A DNA stretch of 64,000 nucleotides from SYOC01 sp964441775 (GCA_964441775.1 CAYTVL010000008.1:62001-126000), one strand, 5' to 3'. Positions 1 to 9,286 are shown, numbered from the stretch's first letter. Translations and numbers: made by a program. The notes: generated from the sequence alone by a model not told the origin.

Positions 1-1
1 A

Positions 2-250
2 GGGCTTGTCCGTTTGGAAGCAAAAGCCTCACTTCTTAAGGAACGCGCGGTGGAGTTGCTTAACCAAGCCGCCGTGAGAGTGAGTGAACTGGCTTCGCGC
101 GCGCCGAAAGATCCGCGCGCCCCACAAAACCTGATTCCGGTCGGCGGCCTAGAGCGATATTTGCGCCATCGATTAGGTGATCCGCAATTGTTGTTGCGCG
201 GCATTAAACAAAAGGTTCGCACCATGATGGAGCAATCCGCTCCCGAGTAG
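2..250 (+). CDS. nurA: C-terminal fragment of a NurA-like 5'-3' nuclease (cut by window edge)
   Basis: The reading frame is open from the first bases to a TAG at 248-250, so only the last 82 codons are visible and the real start lies outside the window. The TTG at 14 is just an internal codon. The tail PQNLIPVGGLERYLRHRLGD resembles the conserved end of NurA family nucleases as I remember them; the catalytic aspartates would be upstream. It lies 21 bp before a HerA-type ATPase, the usual NurA partner in DNA end resection. Naming rests mainly on that neighbour and on the tail; another DNA-repair protein is possible. Confidence 0.55.
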   Translation, partial: GLVRLEAKASLLKERAVELLNQAAVRVSELASRAPKDPRAPQNLIPVGGLERYLRHRLGDPQLLLRGIKQKVRTMMEQSAPE

Positions 251-271
251 AGGATATGGATTGGAGGAAGC

Positions 272-1984
272 ATGGGTAGGGTGATTGGTACGCAGGACTC
301 CACGCCGCTCGAATTTTGGGTGTTGCTGGACAAAGGCGAAGCCGTGCAGGTGGATGAAGCCATTGTGGTGGAAACGGACTCGCCGGTCGGTCCGCTCAAA
401 CTCTTCGGTATCATCAATGTCATTCGCGCCAAACATCAAGGCTCGACCTTCGATTCCGATGTGGTCGAGGCTGACCGTGGCTTGCCGGTCGAGCTTTCCA
501 TTGCCGCGCACGTGAAAGTCACGCGTCTCGATCCCGAATATTACTATCCGCCATTACCGGGCGACCGGGTGCGCGTTGTCACCGGCGACGAATATGCGCG
601 CGCGCTCTTCATGGACAAAATGGAGCGCAAATTCCCGCTGGGGCTGTCGCTCTCGCGCAAGGAAGTCGTCTACGGCAACCTCGACTTTCTCAATGGCCGC
701 AAAGGCGCACACGTCAACATTAGCGGCGTCTCCGGCATCGCCACCAAAACAACGTACACTACGTTTCTGCTGCATAGCTTGTTACACTGTGGCGCGTTGA
801 GTGATCCGGCCAATACCCATGCGATTATTTTCAACGTCAAAGGCGAAGACTTGCTCTTTCTTGACAAAAGAAACAATACGCTTTCGCCCCAAGACCTTGA
901 AGAATATGACAAGATGGGGCTCCCTTCGGAACCATTTGACTCTGTCCAGTTCTATGTGCCGCCGACCGAAGCCCCGCGCGGGCCGATCATGCCTCGGGTT
1001 GGGTCGCGTCGCGCCGATGAGGTGACGGCGTATTTCTGGACCGTGCGCAGTTTCTGCAGCGACCGGCTCTTGCGCTATCTCTTTGCTGACGCTGGCGAAG
1101 ATTCTTCGCTGCTCTCTACCCTGGTCTACCAAGTTGAACGGCGACTCTACGAGGCGGCGGAAGAGGCGAAGAAGCTAGGCGAGGGACCGGGCATCGTTCT
1201 GAAAATCGAGAAAAAGAAAAAAGCGGCGAAAGACGAGGATGCGGAGACCGAAGAAGCTGTCGAAGAACGAGAGATCCGTGATTTTCCCGCGTTGATGAAA
1301 GCCATCGAGGCGATGGCGGAAACGACCGGACAAGCTTCCGGTACGATCGGCGCCTTCATGCGCCGTCTTTATGGGTTGGAAGACAAAATCTCCTACATCA
1401 TTCGTGACCCCGGTGATGCCAATCCAACGCAGCACTTGATCAACTGGCGTAATTCGCAAGTGACGGTGGTGAGTCTCAACGGGCTCTACGAAGTCGGTAA
1501 AAGTTTTGTGGTCGGTTCCGTGCTGCAACAAATTCAACAGGAGAAAGAAGCAACGGGTTCGGCAGAGCCTCTGTGCTTCATCGTGGTGGACGAACTCAAT
1601 CGCTACGCCCCACGGGACGGCTGGTCGCCGATTCGCGAGCGCTTGTTGGAAATTGCCGAACGCGGACGTTCGAGCGGGACGATTCTGATTGGCGCGCAGC
1701 AAACCGCGTCGGAAGTAGAGCGGCGCATCGTGGCCAATCCTGCCTTTCGTATCGTGGGCCGCTTAGACGCCGCTGAAGCGGAACGAGCGGAATACGGGTT
1801 TCTGCCGCCGACTTTACGGCAGCGGTCAACAATTTTGACATCAGGACGCATGATCGTGTCACAACCGGACATTCCCACTCCGGTCCCGGTGTGCTTCCCG
1901 ATGCCGGCGTGGGCGACCCGCGCCGAAGAGCAAGAACTACCACCGCCGAATCTCAAATTAGTCAAGACGAGACGGAGTTCATGA
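272..1984 (+). CDS. herA: HerA-like hexameric DNA translocase / ATPase (DUF87 family)
   Basis: A 570-aa ATP-binding protein of the HerA/FtsK-like DUF87 group. A HAS-barrel-like N-terminus (about residues 1-110) is followed by the P-loop region VNISGVSGIATKT, where the usual GK[ST] is TKT. A charged Lys/Glu insertion lies around residues 305-335, and the Walker B strand is LCFIVVDELNRYAP near residue 435. HerA pumps DNA through a hexameric ring and works with NurA to resect double-strand breaks. The start has a GGAGGAAGC ribosome site. The gene follows a NurA-like tail and its TGA overlaps the ATG of sbcD (ATGA), so the genes are probably co-translated. The P-loop variant is the odd feature; I believe it recurs in bacterial relatives, but that needs alignment. 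Confidence 0.82.
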   Translation: MGRVIGTQDSTPLEFWVLLDKGEAVQVDEAIVVETDSPVGPLKLFGIINVIRAKHQGSTFDSDVVEADRGLPVELSIAAHVKVTRLDPEYYYPPLPGDRVRVVTGDEYARALFMDKMERKFPLGLSLSRKEVVYGNLDFLNGRKGAHVNISGVSGIATKTTYTTFLLHSLLHCGALSDPANTHAIIFNVKGEDLLFLDKRNNTLSPQDLEEYDKMGLPSEPFDSVQFYVPPTEAPRGPIMPRVGSRRADEVTAYFWTVRSFCSDRLLRYLFADAGEDSSLLSTLVYQVERRLYEAAEEAKKLGEGPGIVLKIEKKKKAAKDEDAETEEAVEEREIRDFPALMKAIEAMAETTGQASGTIGAFMRRLYGLEDKISYIIRDPGDANPTQHLINWRNSQVTVVSLNGLYEVGKSFVVGSVLQQIQQEKEATGSAEPLCFIVVDELNRYAPRDGWSPIRERLLEIAERGRSSGTILIGAQQTASEVERRIVANPAFRIVGRLDAAEAERAEYGFLPPTLRQRSTILTSGRMIVSQPDIPTPVPVCFPMPAWATRAEEQELPPPNLKLVKTRRSS

Positions 1985-3165
1985 AATTCCTGCATACCTC
2001 CGATTGGCATGTCGGTCGCACCATTCGCAGTCGTTCACGCAGCGAAGAGCATCGCGCCGTCTTTGCGGAACTCGTTGACATTGCCAAGAATGAACAGGTT
2101 GACGCTGTCTTGCTGACTGGTGACGTGTTCCACGAACGCCGCCCGACCCTCGAAGCGCAGGAACTTTTGGTGGAGACGCTGGCGGAACTCGCCCGGCAAC
2201 AGATCCCTTCCGTGATTATCCCGGGCAATCATGATGATCCTAGCCTCTTGCGTGCGCTGAAACCGTTAGGCGACTTAGTAAGCGTCCATATCGTATCGGA
2301 AGTGGGAGAAGGGCTGGACTCACTCATTGTTCCGCTGGGCGAGCGCGGCGGGAACGAACGCGCCCTGATTGGCTGTCTCCCGTACTTGCACCCGCATCAA
2401 GCATTAAGCACGGCTGAGGGCGTGGGCACTAGCGAAGACGCCAGAATGAGCGCTTATCAAGCGAAGCTGCAAGAGTATTTTCGCGCGCTGGAAGAACAAC
2501 TGAAGCGACGGGACAAGAACGCAGTCGCCATTGTCCTTGCCCATGCTGATATTCAGGGCAGCGAATTCGGCGGCGGCGAATGGCGCTCCAACGTGTTCTC
2601 CATCAACGGCGCGATTCTACCGGCGCACGTGCAGTACGTCGCCCTCGGACATATCCACAAACCGCAGCCAGCTCCAGGCGCACGCGCACAAGCGCGGTAC
2701 GCCGGATCGATCTTGCAGATGGACTTTGGCGAACGCGAACAGCAGAAAAGCGTGTGCGTCATTGAGGCGCATCCAGGAAAACCGGCCTCGGTCTCGCAAA
2801 TCTCCTTAACAAAAGGGAAACGTCTGCTGCGGCGCACCGGAACCGCCGAAGCCTTATTAGCGCAAGCCCACGAGTTTACCAACGCCTGGGTCGAAATCGT
2901 GGTGGCGCGGGAGAAAGCTGATGTAAACTTGGTGGAGAAGATAAGTGCTTTGCCCGAGGTCATAGCGCTGCGATTTGAAGAATCCCAAAAGGAATCTGAG
3001 GGAAATGGAGAAGCGGAGAGACGCGGAAACGGTGATCGCTCGGCGAGCGAACTCTTCCGCGATTATTATCAGAAGAAAAAGAAGATTGCTCCTGAACCGC
3101 AACTCGTGGCGCTGTTTGAACGACTCTATCAAGAGGCGAGTACGGCAAACGAGAGTGAAGACTGA
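1981..3165 (+). CDS. sbcD: SbcD/Mre11-family DNA double-strand-break exonuclease
   Basis: A 394-aa calcineurin-like metallophosphoesterase. All five Mre11/SbcD motifs are visible: DWHVGR near the N-terminus, GDVFHE, GNHDD, LAHADIQG and ALGHIHKP. These bind two Mn ions that cleave DNA ends. I start it at the ATG at 1981, which overlaps the herA stop by 4 bp; an upstream extension in the same frame runs inside herA and is not real. The C-terminal capping region (from about residue 270) ends in a charged tail. No sbcC/rad50 gene follows; the next gene is convergent, so the ATPase partner is either elsewhere or is HerA. Confidence 0.88.
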   Translation: MKFLHTSDWHVGRTIRSRSRSEEHRAVFAELVDIAKNEQVDAVLLTGDVFHERRPTLEAQELLVETLAELARQQIPSVIIPGNHDDPSLLRALKPLGDLVSVHIVSEVGEGLDSLIVPLGERGGNERALIGCLPYLHPHQALSTAEGVGTSEDARMSAYQAKLQEYFRALEEQLKRRDKNAVAIVLAHADIQGSEFGGGEWRSNVFSINGAILPAHVQYVALGHIHKPQPAPGARAQARYAGSILQMDFGEREQQKSVCVIEAHPGKPASVSQISLTKGKRLLRRTGTAEALLAQAHEFTNAWVEIVVAREKADVNLVEKISALPEVIALRFEESQKESEGNGEAERRGNGDRSASELFRDYYQKKKKIAPEPQLVALFERLYQEASTANESED

Positions 3166-3196
3166 CGGTTCGCAAGAGAACCGCGCCTTCACTCTC
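3151..3196. terminator. Hairpin between convergent genes
   Basis: GAGAGTGAAG at 3151-3160 pairs with CTTCACTCTC at 3187-3196, with an inner stem CGGTTC/GAACCG. The outer stem spans the sbcD stop codon. It sits between the convergent ends of sbcD and the dehydrogenase gene, so a shared terminator is likely, but only a loose pyrimidine tail follows. Confidence 0.45.
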
Positions 3197-3204
3197 ACCT
3201 TCTC

Positions 3205-4200
3205 TTAATACCCCAACTGCTTATCCACGACCCCCAGCAAGGGCTCGCCAGAGCGGACTCGACGTAAATTCTCACAGAACCGCTCCAGATTGCGCGGGGC
3301 GCGCAGTTGGCTAGCGCCAGCGGTATGCGGGGTCATCACCACATTGTCAATCTTCCACAACGGATGCTCAGCCGGTAGTGGTTCGGCTGGCGCCACATCG
3401 AGCCCCGCTCCGCCACAACGTCCGTCTTGCAAAGCTCGTACGAGCGCCTCGCCGTCGATAATCTCTCCGCGCGTGACATTCACGATGAGCGCCCCGCGCT
3501 TCATCCGAGAGAACGCCGCGTCGTTGAACAGGTTGCGAGTTTCTGCGGTGAGCGGGCAGCAAACCGCCACCACGTCGGAGGCCGCGAGCAGGTCGTTTAG
3601 CCGATCACGCTTCCACACCTCTTGCACTCCATCAGACGGCGGCACAGGCCATTCATCGAGCGCCAGCACGTGCATGCCAAACGCCACGGCTCGCCGGGCC
3701 ATCGCGCGTCCCGTTCCGCCGAAGCCCACGATCCCCATCGTGAGACCTTCCAGCTCAAGCTCTTTGCGGCGCATCGCTTCGCGCGCCCCCCAACTAGCGG
3801 GACCGAGACGAATGGAAGTGGCGATCTGGCGAGTCAACGCCAGCAGCAGACCAAACCCGGTGTCCGCCAAATGCCCGCCGACTAATCCTTTCTCTCCTGT
3901 CAATACAACCTGAGAATCGCGCATGGCTGGATACAGAAACATATCCACGCCTGAGGCAATCGCATGCACCCAGCGCAAACGGGGCGCAGCCTGGAAGAGG
4001 GCTTCGGGGATGAACCCCAGAATGACCTGCATTTCGGCTGCTGAGGCAATCGCGTCGCGCAGTTGGGGCACGACCTTCACCGTGGCGCCGGGCCCTGCCG
4101 CCGTTTGGATCTTCGCCAGATCGCTTTCTGATATTTCAGGCAGGGTGAGCCCGAGCAGGACAAGGATATTCGCTGGTCCATCGAGCTTCAAATTGGTCAT
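3205..4200 (-). CDS. D-isomer-specific 2-hydroxyacid dehydrogenase
   Basis: A 331-aa NAD-dependent dehydrogenase that interconverts 2-oxo and D-2-hydroxy acids. The Rossmann motif GFGGTGRAMARR lies in the middle, followed by the catalytic Arg (VNVTRGEIIDG), Glu (DVAPAEPLP) and His (MTPHTAG). I place the start at the ATG at 4200, which has AAGGAGGG about 8 bases upstream; a longer frame to 4251 has no support. It lies 71 bp downstream of the hydratase gene on the same strand. The exact substrate cannot be read from sequence. Confidence 0.85.
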   Translation of the reverse strand: MTNLKLDGPANILVLLGLTLPEISESDLAKIQTAAGPGATVKVVPQLRDAIASAAEMQVILGFIPEALFQAAPRLRWVHAIASGVDMFLYPAMRDSQVVLTGEKGLVGGHLADTGFGLLLALTRQIATSIRLGPASWGAREAMRRKELELEGLTMGIVGFGGTGRAMARRAVAFGMHVLALDEWPVPPSDGVQEVWKRDRLNDLLAASDVVAVCCPLTAETRNLFNDAAFSRMKRGALIVNVTRGEIIDGEALVRALQDGRCGGAGLDVAPAEPLPAEHPLWKIDNVVMTPHTAGASQLRAPRNLERFCENLRRVRSGEPLLGVVDKQLGY

Positions 4201-4271
4201 GTGGGGGGCCCTCCTTTTTGCCGCTGGCGTTCGTACACCACTCACGCCCATTCATACAGACGCGTTCTCGT

Positions 4272-5042
4272 CTAGACAAACTGCACCGACACCTCACCGA
4301 TACCGACAAACACGGCGCGGTACGCCCCTGGCTGGCGCACTGCGTGGTGACAGAACGAGCCCGTGATTACTGGCTGACCGGCCTCCAGCCCGACGCCGTA
4401 TTTATGCAGCAGCCGACACAAGCGCGCGAGCGAGAGATAGGGATCATCCATCGTCGTTCCCGGCGTCTTGGTTTCGACGAGCTGTCCGTCACGATAGAAC
4501 TCGACGGTGGTGTCAATCAGCCCATCACGCACCGGCGCTTCCGGTCCGACAACGATACCCCACTGTGCGAGCCCATCGGCCAGCAGAAACGTGTTGCCCT
4601 TTTCAGCCGGGGCGCGACGTTCGTTGATCTCGAACGCTGGGGCCACGGCGCGCACCGCCGCTTTCGCTTGCGCAGCGTCTACGGCATCGCCACGCAGCGA
4701 CGAGCCGACAATCAGACAGAGTTCCGGCTCCACTGAACAGTTGAGAATCTTCGATACTGGCGCGGCGGAGCCCGAGGAGAGAATCCGGTTCTTTAACACA
4801 TAACCGAACGGGCGAAAGTCCTTACCCATGCGATCGCGCGCGCCGCCGGAGGTCAGCCCCACTTTCCAACCGCCGCGCTTTTCTCCCGCTGCCTCGAAAC
4901 GACCGAGCACACCGAGCTGCAAGGCCAAGGCGTCCTCCAGGCCGAATTCTACTTGGTCAAGTTCTGAAACCGGCGCTCCATTCTTGCGCGCCGTGTATAG
5001 GGCGTCAATCACTAGCGATTGCACTGCCTCCTGATTGTCCAT
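4272..5042 (-). CDS. 2-keto-4-pentenoate hydratase / fumarylacetoacetate hydrolase family protein
   Basis: A 256-aa MhpD-like enzyme. The family hydrates 2-oxopent-4-enoates, or decarboxylates related oxo acids, at the end of aromatic meta-cleavage pathways, using a divalent metal. Family signatures visible are GWKVGLTS, the metal-binding acidic segment CSVEPELCLIVG, FEINERR and PVITGSFCHH. The start at 5042 has an AAGGAGGGG ribosome site. It is likely cotranscribed with the downstream hydroxyacid dehydrogenase. Hydratase and decarboxylase members look alike, so the reaction remains open. Confidence 0.82.
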   Translation of the reverse strand: MDNQEAVQSLVIDALYTARKNGAPVSELDQVEFGLEDALALQLGVLGRFEAAGEKRGGWKVGLTSGGARDRMGKDFRPFGYVLKNRILSSGSAAPVSKILNCSVEPELCLIVGSSLRGDAVDAAQAKAAVRAVAPAFEINERRAPAEKGNTFLLADGLAQWGIVVGPEAPVRDGLIDTTVEFYRDGQLVETKTPGTTMDDPYLSLARLCRLLHKYGVGLEAGQPVITGSFCHHAVRQPGAYRAVFVGIGEVSVQFV

Positions 5043-5141
5043 GCTCTTCCCCTCCTTTTTTCGTCAATGCGGCGCAAAGCCTTTCCGAATAATTCCCCAT
5101 TGAACGCCTTTGCCCCGTGGGCTGAGCCTTGTTCTCTTCTC

Positions 5142-5477
5142 TTACTTGACCAGTTCTTCTGGTCGTGGCCCATCGGTTCGTATCGGAACCGTTTCGAGAC
5201 GAGCGCTGCAGAGAGAGGGTAATCCGCCCAAAACCTCTTGTTGAATGAACTCACTGTGACCGAGAGTCAATCCATAACCTACCCCTCCCAAAGCGGCAGT
5301 AGCGCCGCAAGCCGCGACCTTGATCGGCAGGCTAGTGATAATGGCGAAGGCTTCGCTCAAACCCACCGCAGCCTGGGTGGTTCCATCCCTTTCTTCGGCG
5401 CGAACAGACGAAACGTGAAACGTCTGGACAAAGAGGCAGAGAGTAATCGTTGCTATCCCTACAATAAGACGTTGCAT
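5142..5477 (-). CDS. Small secreted protein of unknown function
   Basis: A 111-aa protein. I choose the ATG at 5477, preceded by GCGGGAGGATACAC, rather than a longer frame to 5561. The first 25 residues (MQRLIVGIATITLCLFVQTF onward) form a signal peptide ending near VRAEE. The mature part has a glycine/alanine-rich hydrophobic stretch (KVAACGATAALGGVGYGLTLG) that could be a membrane segment, and ends in charged, proline-rich sequence. I recognise no family. It is divergent from the MFS gene. Confidence 0.6.
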   Translation of the reverse strand: MQRLIVGIATITLCLFVQTFHVSSVRAEERDGTTQAAVGLSEAFAIITSLPIKVAACGATAALGGVGYGLTLGHSEFIQQEVLGGLPSLCSARLETVPIRTDGPRPEELVK

Positions 5478-5688
5478 GTGTATCCTCCCGCGAAAAAATA
5501 TATCTTCATTGTCACATGCTCGGCGGGGAGAGACAAGGCGTAAGTCAATATTGTGAGCCAATATCGTGAACAGTGGGCGGCGGTGCTTGCTGCCTGCTGC
5601 TTGTGTTCTGCATGGTCTCTACAGTAGAGTAGTCCCGTTTCCAGACGTAAGTGACCCGTTGTTGCGATGAGGATGAGAAGGTTATCGA

Positions 5689-6885
5689 ATGAGTCCCTTG
5701 TTCGTTCTTGCGACCGCGATTTTTTGCACCATGCTGGGAAACGGCGTCGTCATGCCGTTCGTCCCTCTCTATGCTCAACAATTCGGCGCCGCCAGTTTGG
5801 GCGCTGGCTTTCTCTTTAGCGCTCTCTCAGCGCCGCGGACGTTTCTGCTCCCATTGATTGGCCCTGCTTCGGATCGCATGGGCAGACGGGCATTTCTTCT
5901 AGTCGGCGTTCTGTTTTATACCGTTGCGTCGGTTGCCTTTCTCCTGGCCAACAGCATGACGCTGCTCCTTTTGGTGATGGCGTTGCAAGGCGTCGCGACG
6001 GCCATGGTGCAACCCGTGACGATGGCGTATGTGGGCGACCTGACGCCGAAAGGCAAGGAAGGGGCTTATTCCGGCTATATCAATACGGCTTTTCTCGGCG
6101 GGGTCGCGGGAGGGCCGATGCTCGGCGGCGTGCTGAAAGATTTGTTCAACATGCAAGCGAGCTTTCTGGCGCTCGGGGGGCTGAGCCTACTGGCGTTTTT
6201 GTTGCTGTTCTTCTTTCTGCCGGACACGGCAAGAAAAAAAGCTGAGGCGACGGCGCTGACGCCGCCGTTGCGCGAAGTCTTCTCATGCCGCCCGATTCTT
6301 GGCGTGGCGTGTTATCGTCTGGGGTATGCGTTCGCCAACACGATCACGTGGGTGTTCGTGCCGTTGCTGGCGGCGCGGATGTTACCGCTCAGCACCTCGC
6401 AAATCGGGGCGCTCATTTCTCTGAATGTGCTGGTGAGTACGCTGCTCCAGGCCCCATTTGGTCGGCTGGCGGATCGCGTGAACAAGGCCAATCTGATCGT
6501 CCTTGGCGGGACGATCAGCGCGGTCGCCTTTAGCATGTTTCCTTTGGCAAGTAGTTTTTGGCATTTGCTCTTGCTCAATGTCTTCACCGGGGCCGCGACT
6601 GGCGTGGCGTTTCCGTCTCATACCGCCTTGGCGATGGAAAACGCGCGCGGTCTTGGCATGGGCACGGTGATGAGCTTTTTATTGACTGTCCACAGCCTCG
6701 GCATGACGGTCTGTCCCGTGCTGTTCGGCTTTATTGGCGATCATTTCGGCAGCAGCAGCACCTTTTACGTCGGCGGAGCCGTAAGTGCACTTGCCACGGG
6801 AACCTGTTACGTGCTTACTTATGCGCCGCCGACGGCGTCTCAATTAGTTAAGGAAACGGCGACTGAACCTGTGGTGACGGATTAG
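5689..6885 (+). CDS. MFS transporter (multidrug-efflux-like)
   Basis: A 398-aa major facilitator protein with about 12 hydrophobic segments. The loop 2-3 motif DRMGRRAFLL and its repeat in the second half (GRLADRVNKANL) are typical, as is MLGNGVVMPFVPLYAQQFG in helix 1. Members export drugs or small organic compounds by proton antiport. The upstream ribosome site is weak. It precedes an aldolase/oxidoreductase run on the same strand, separated by 44 bp, so it may move a substrate or product of that pathway; this is inference. Two near-direct copies of CAATATYGTGA at 5546-5570 in the divergent promoter region could be an operator. Confidence 0.85.
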   Translation: MSPLFVLATAIFCTMLGNGVVMPFVPLYAQQFGAASLGAGFLFSALSAPRTFLLPLIGPASDRMGRRAFLLVGVLFYTVASVAFLLANSMTLLLLVMALQGVATAMVQPVTMAYVGDLTPKGKEGAYSGYINTAFLGGVAGGPMLGGVLKDLFNMQASFLALGGLSLLAFLLLFFFLPDTARKKAEATALTPPLREVFSCRPILGVACYRLGYAFANTITWVFVPLLAARMLPLSTSQIGALISLNVLVSTLLQAPFGRLADRVNKANLIVLGGTISAVAFSMFPLASSFWHLLLLNVFTGAATGVAFPSHTALAMENARGLGMGTVMSFLLTVHSLGMTVCPVLFGFIGDHFGSSSTFYVGGAVSALATGTCYVLTYAPPTASQLVKETATEPVVTD

Positions 6886-6929
6886 CAAGCGAAAAGCACA
6901 ACTTTCCTTTTGTCTAAGGGGAGGACAAT

Positions 6930-7787
6930 ATGGCGGCGCGCTTAAACAAAGTTATCGAGTTATTGGAACAAGGCAAGGTCGTGTTTGGCGGAGGGATGGC
7001 CTGGACCGGCAACATCGACGAAGCGATGGCCTTTGCCGATCTCGGGTACGATTTTGTCATTTTTGAAATGGAGCACGAGGGCTTTCATTTGCCTGGACTG
7101 CGATTGTCTTTGCAATTCCTGCTCGACCGCAAACGCATCGCCGCCAAAGGCAACTTGCAGCCTGATATCGTGCCCTTCGTGCGTGTGCCGCCCAACGCCC
7201 GCGAGCGTAATCAGTGGGTCATTAAGCAGGCGCTGGACACCGGTGTGTATGGTCTGATTGTTCCGCATTTAGATACGGTCGAGCAGGCGCAAGCGATGGT
7301 GGTGGCGAGCCGCTATCCGCAAGCGGTGGGAGCGCCCGACACTGAGCCAGTGGGCGAGCGCGGTTGGTGGTATCGGCTCGCGCCGCGCTACTGGGGCTTG
7401 AGTCTGCAAGAATATTACAAAGTGGCGGATCTGTGGCCGCTTGATCCCCAGGGTGAGTTGTTCTTAATGCCGATCGTTGAAGGAGTGCAGGGCGTGAAGA
7501 ACTTGCCCGACATTCTGCGCAACGTCAAAGGCATTAGCGCCATTTGGGCCGGGTCCGGCGATCTCTCGATCGAGCTGGGGACCGGCGGCAATATGAGCGA
7601 TCCACGGGTCGAAGAGGGGGTGCAGCAGATTCTCAAAACCTGTAAAGAGTTCAATGTGCCCTGCGCGACGATTGCTAGTCCTGACAATGTCGAGCAACGC
7701 ATCGAGCAGGGGTTTCGGATTATTGTGACCATGCCGGCGCGGGTTGATCCAACCTTGAAAAAAGGAAAAGCGTTTAACGGTCGGTAA
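6930..7787 (+). CDS. HpcH/HpaI-type class II aldolase
   Basis: A 285-aa pyruvate-dependent aldolase-family protein. HpaI enzymes split 4-hydroxy-2-oxo acids using a divalent metal. Signatures: the acidic FVIFEMEHEG (metal/active-site Glu), PFVRVPPN, YGLIVPHLDTVEQAQ and IWAGSGDLSIELG. The start has GGGGAGGAC upstream. The next gene, an LLM oxidoreductase, begins 18 bp downstream and a PPOX gene follows, so they form one operon. The Trp-rich insert (RGWWYRLAPRYWG) lengthens the loop relative to E. coli HpaI. The substrate is unknown. Confidence 0.82.
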   Translation: MAARLNKVIELLEQGKVVFGGGMAWTGNIDEAMAFADLGYDFVIFEMEHEGFHLPGLRLSLQFLLDRKRIAAKGNLQPDIVPFVRVPPNARERNQWVIKQALDTGVYGLIVPHLDTVEQAQAMVVASRYPQAVGAPDTEPVGERGWWYRLAPRYWGLSLQEYYKVADLWPLDPQGELFLMPIVEGVQGVKNLPDILRNVKGISAIWAGSGDLSIELGTGGNMSDPRVEEGVQQILKTCKEFNVPCATIASPDNVEQRIEQGFRIIVTMPARVDPTLKKGKAFNGR

Positions 7788-7805
7788 GAAAAGGAGGACT
7801 TCTTT

Positions 7806-8651
7806 ATGAAGTTTGGTGTTGCGATGTTCGCTACGGATTATGCCATTCGTCCAGACGATTTTGCACGCGCTTGCGAGGATCGCGGGTTTGAGTCCGCCTG
7901 GTTTCCGGAACACACGCACATCCCTGCGAGTCGCAAGTCGCCGTGGCCGCTGGGCGGCGACCTGCCGAAGGACTATTGGCATACTCACGATCTGTTTGTG
8001 AGTATGATGGCGGCGGCGGGAGCCACCAAGACAATCAAAATCGGCAGCGGGATTTGCTTGGTGATTGAACATGACCCCATCAAATTGGCGAAAGAGGTGG
8101 CCTCGCTTGACCAGCTCTCGCATGGTCGTGTCCTGTTCGGCATCGGTGGCGGCTGGAATGCGGAAGAGATGGAGAATCATGGCACTCCTTTCAAGAAGCG
8201 CTGGAAGGTGCTGCGTGAGAAGATCGAAGCCATGAAAGAGATCTGGACGAAAGATGCAGCGGAATATCACGGAGAGTTTGTCAACTTCGATCCAATCTGG
8301 TGCGATCCGAAACCATTGCAGAAGCCGCACCCGCCTATCCTCCTTGGCGTGCATAGCGGGAACGGGCTCAATCGAGTTGTCAACTATTGTGACGGCTGGA
8401 TTCCCGTCGGCGCCGCCGTGCAGGATTTGAAAGCCTCTCTCCAAGATCTACAGGCCAGGGCGGAGAAAGCGGGTCGCAAGTCGCAAGAGTTGGCCATCTC
8501 GATTTTTATGGGGGCGGATAATCCGACGGTATTGCGTCAATACCAAGAACTTGGCATTGAACGCGTTGTCTTCGGCGCGCCTTCTGAAGGAAAAGAGAAA
8601 GTGCTGCCGTTGCTGGACAAATATGCGAAAGTGATTCCTCAATTTGCGTGA
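7806..8651 (+). CDS. LLM-class (probably F420-dependent) oxidoreductase
   Basis: A 281-aa luciferase-like TIM barrel. It opens with MKFGVAMFATDYAIRPDDFA and contains SAWFPEHTHIP, IKIGSGICLVIEHDP and LFGIGGGWNAEEMENHG, which match the probable F420-dependent subfamily often labelled TIGR03619. A strong AGGAGGACTTCTTT precedes the ATG. It lies between an aldolase and a PPOX-fold flavin/F420 protein. A second member of the same subfamily is at 21121-21972. Whether F420 or FMN is used cannot be settled from sequence. Confidence 0.85.
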   Translation: MKFGVAMFATDYAIRPDDFARACEDRGFESAWFPEHTHIPASRKSPWPLGGDLPKDYWHTHDLFVSMMAAAGATKTIKIGSGICLVIEHDPIKLAKEVASLDQLSHGRVLFGIGGGWNAEEMENHGTPFKKRWKVLREKIEAMKEIWTKDAAEYHGEFVNFDPIWCDPKPLQKPHPPILLGVHSGNGLNRVVNYCDGWIPVGAAVQDLKASLQDLQARAEKAGRKSQELAISIFMGADNPTVLRQYQELGIERVVFGAPSEGKEKVLPLLDKYAKVIPQFA

Positions 8652-8663
8652 TGGAGGCGATCC

Positions 8664-9284
8664 ATGAGTACGACCACGGCTCCGCATACGACGGAGGACC
8701 TTTGTGAACGGTTCGGTCCGCCTGATGAACTCACGGTCAAACACAAACTACCCTACATTGACGAAGCCGCTCGACAGTTTATTGCCCAGTGTCCCTTTGT
8801 GATTGTAGCGACGGCGGATGCGCAGGGGCGTTGCGACGCCTCGCCGAAAGGCGATCCGCCCGGCTTCATTCATATCGCTGACGAGCATACGATTTATATT
8901 CCGGATCGCTCGGGTAACAAGATGTTCCAGAGTATCAACAACATCTTGGAGAATCCGCACGTCGGGATGATCTTCATGATCCCCGGTGAGGAATGGACGA
9001 TGCGCATCAACGGGGTGGCGCGGATTGTGGATGAATCTGCGCTGCTTGAGGAACTGAGTGCTCGGGGCCGTGCGGCGCAGCTCGCCATCGAGGTAAAGAT
9101 CGAGGAGTGTTTTTTCCACTGCCCCCGTTCGTTCAAGCGCGCGGAGTTGTGGAACCCCGAGCAGTTTCAACGATACCAAGGAGAATCGTGGGGAACCATT
9201 CTCGCTCGCCGCACCAAGCTCGATCCCAGCAAAGTCGAGATACTTGATCAGCGGCTCGCAGAAGGGGTGAAGCATTTGCCTTAA
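8664..9284 (+). CDS. Pyridoxamine 5'-phosphate oxidase-fold flavoprotein (TIGR04025-like)
   Basis: A 206-aa split-barrel FMN/F420-binding protein. Residues FVIVATADAQGRCDASPKGD and IYIPDRSGNKMFQSINNIL match the family of PPOX proteins related to MSMEG_1061/DR2398. The start follows ATGGAGGCGATCC, 12 bp after the LLM gene stop. It probably supplies or uses reduced flavin in the same pathway. It is not the vitamin B6 enzyme. The stop is followed within 3 bp by a heptamer-repeat hairpin. Confidence 0.83.
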   Translation: MSTTTAPHTTEDLCERFGPPDELTVKHKLPYIDEAARQFIAQCPFVIVATADAQGRCDASPKGDPPGFIHIADEHTIYIPDRSGNKMFQSINNILENPHVGMIFMIPGEEWTMRINGVARIVDESALLEELSARGRAAQLAIEVKIEECFFHCPRSFKRAELWNPEQFQRYQGESWGTILARRTKLDPSKVEILDQRLAEGVKHLP

Positions 9285-9286
9285 TG

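Noticed and set aside
7464..8444. 326-codon minus frame opposite the aldolase and LLM genes
   Set aside because: It crosses two well-supported genes and shows no family motif.
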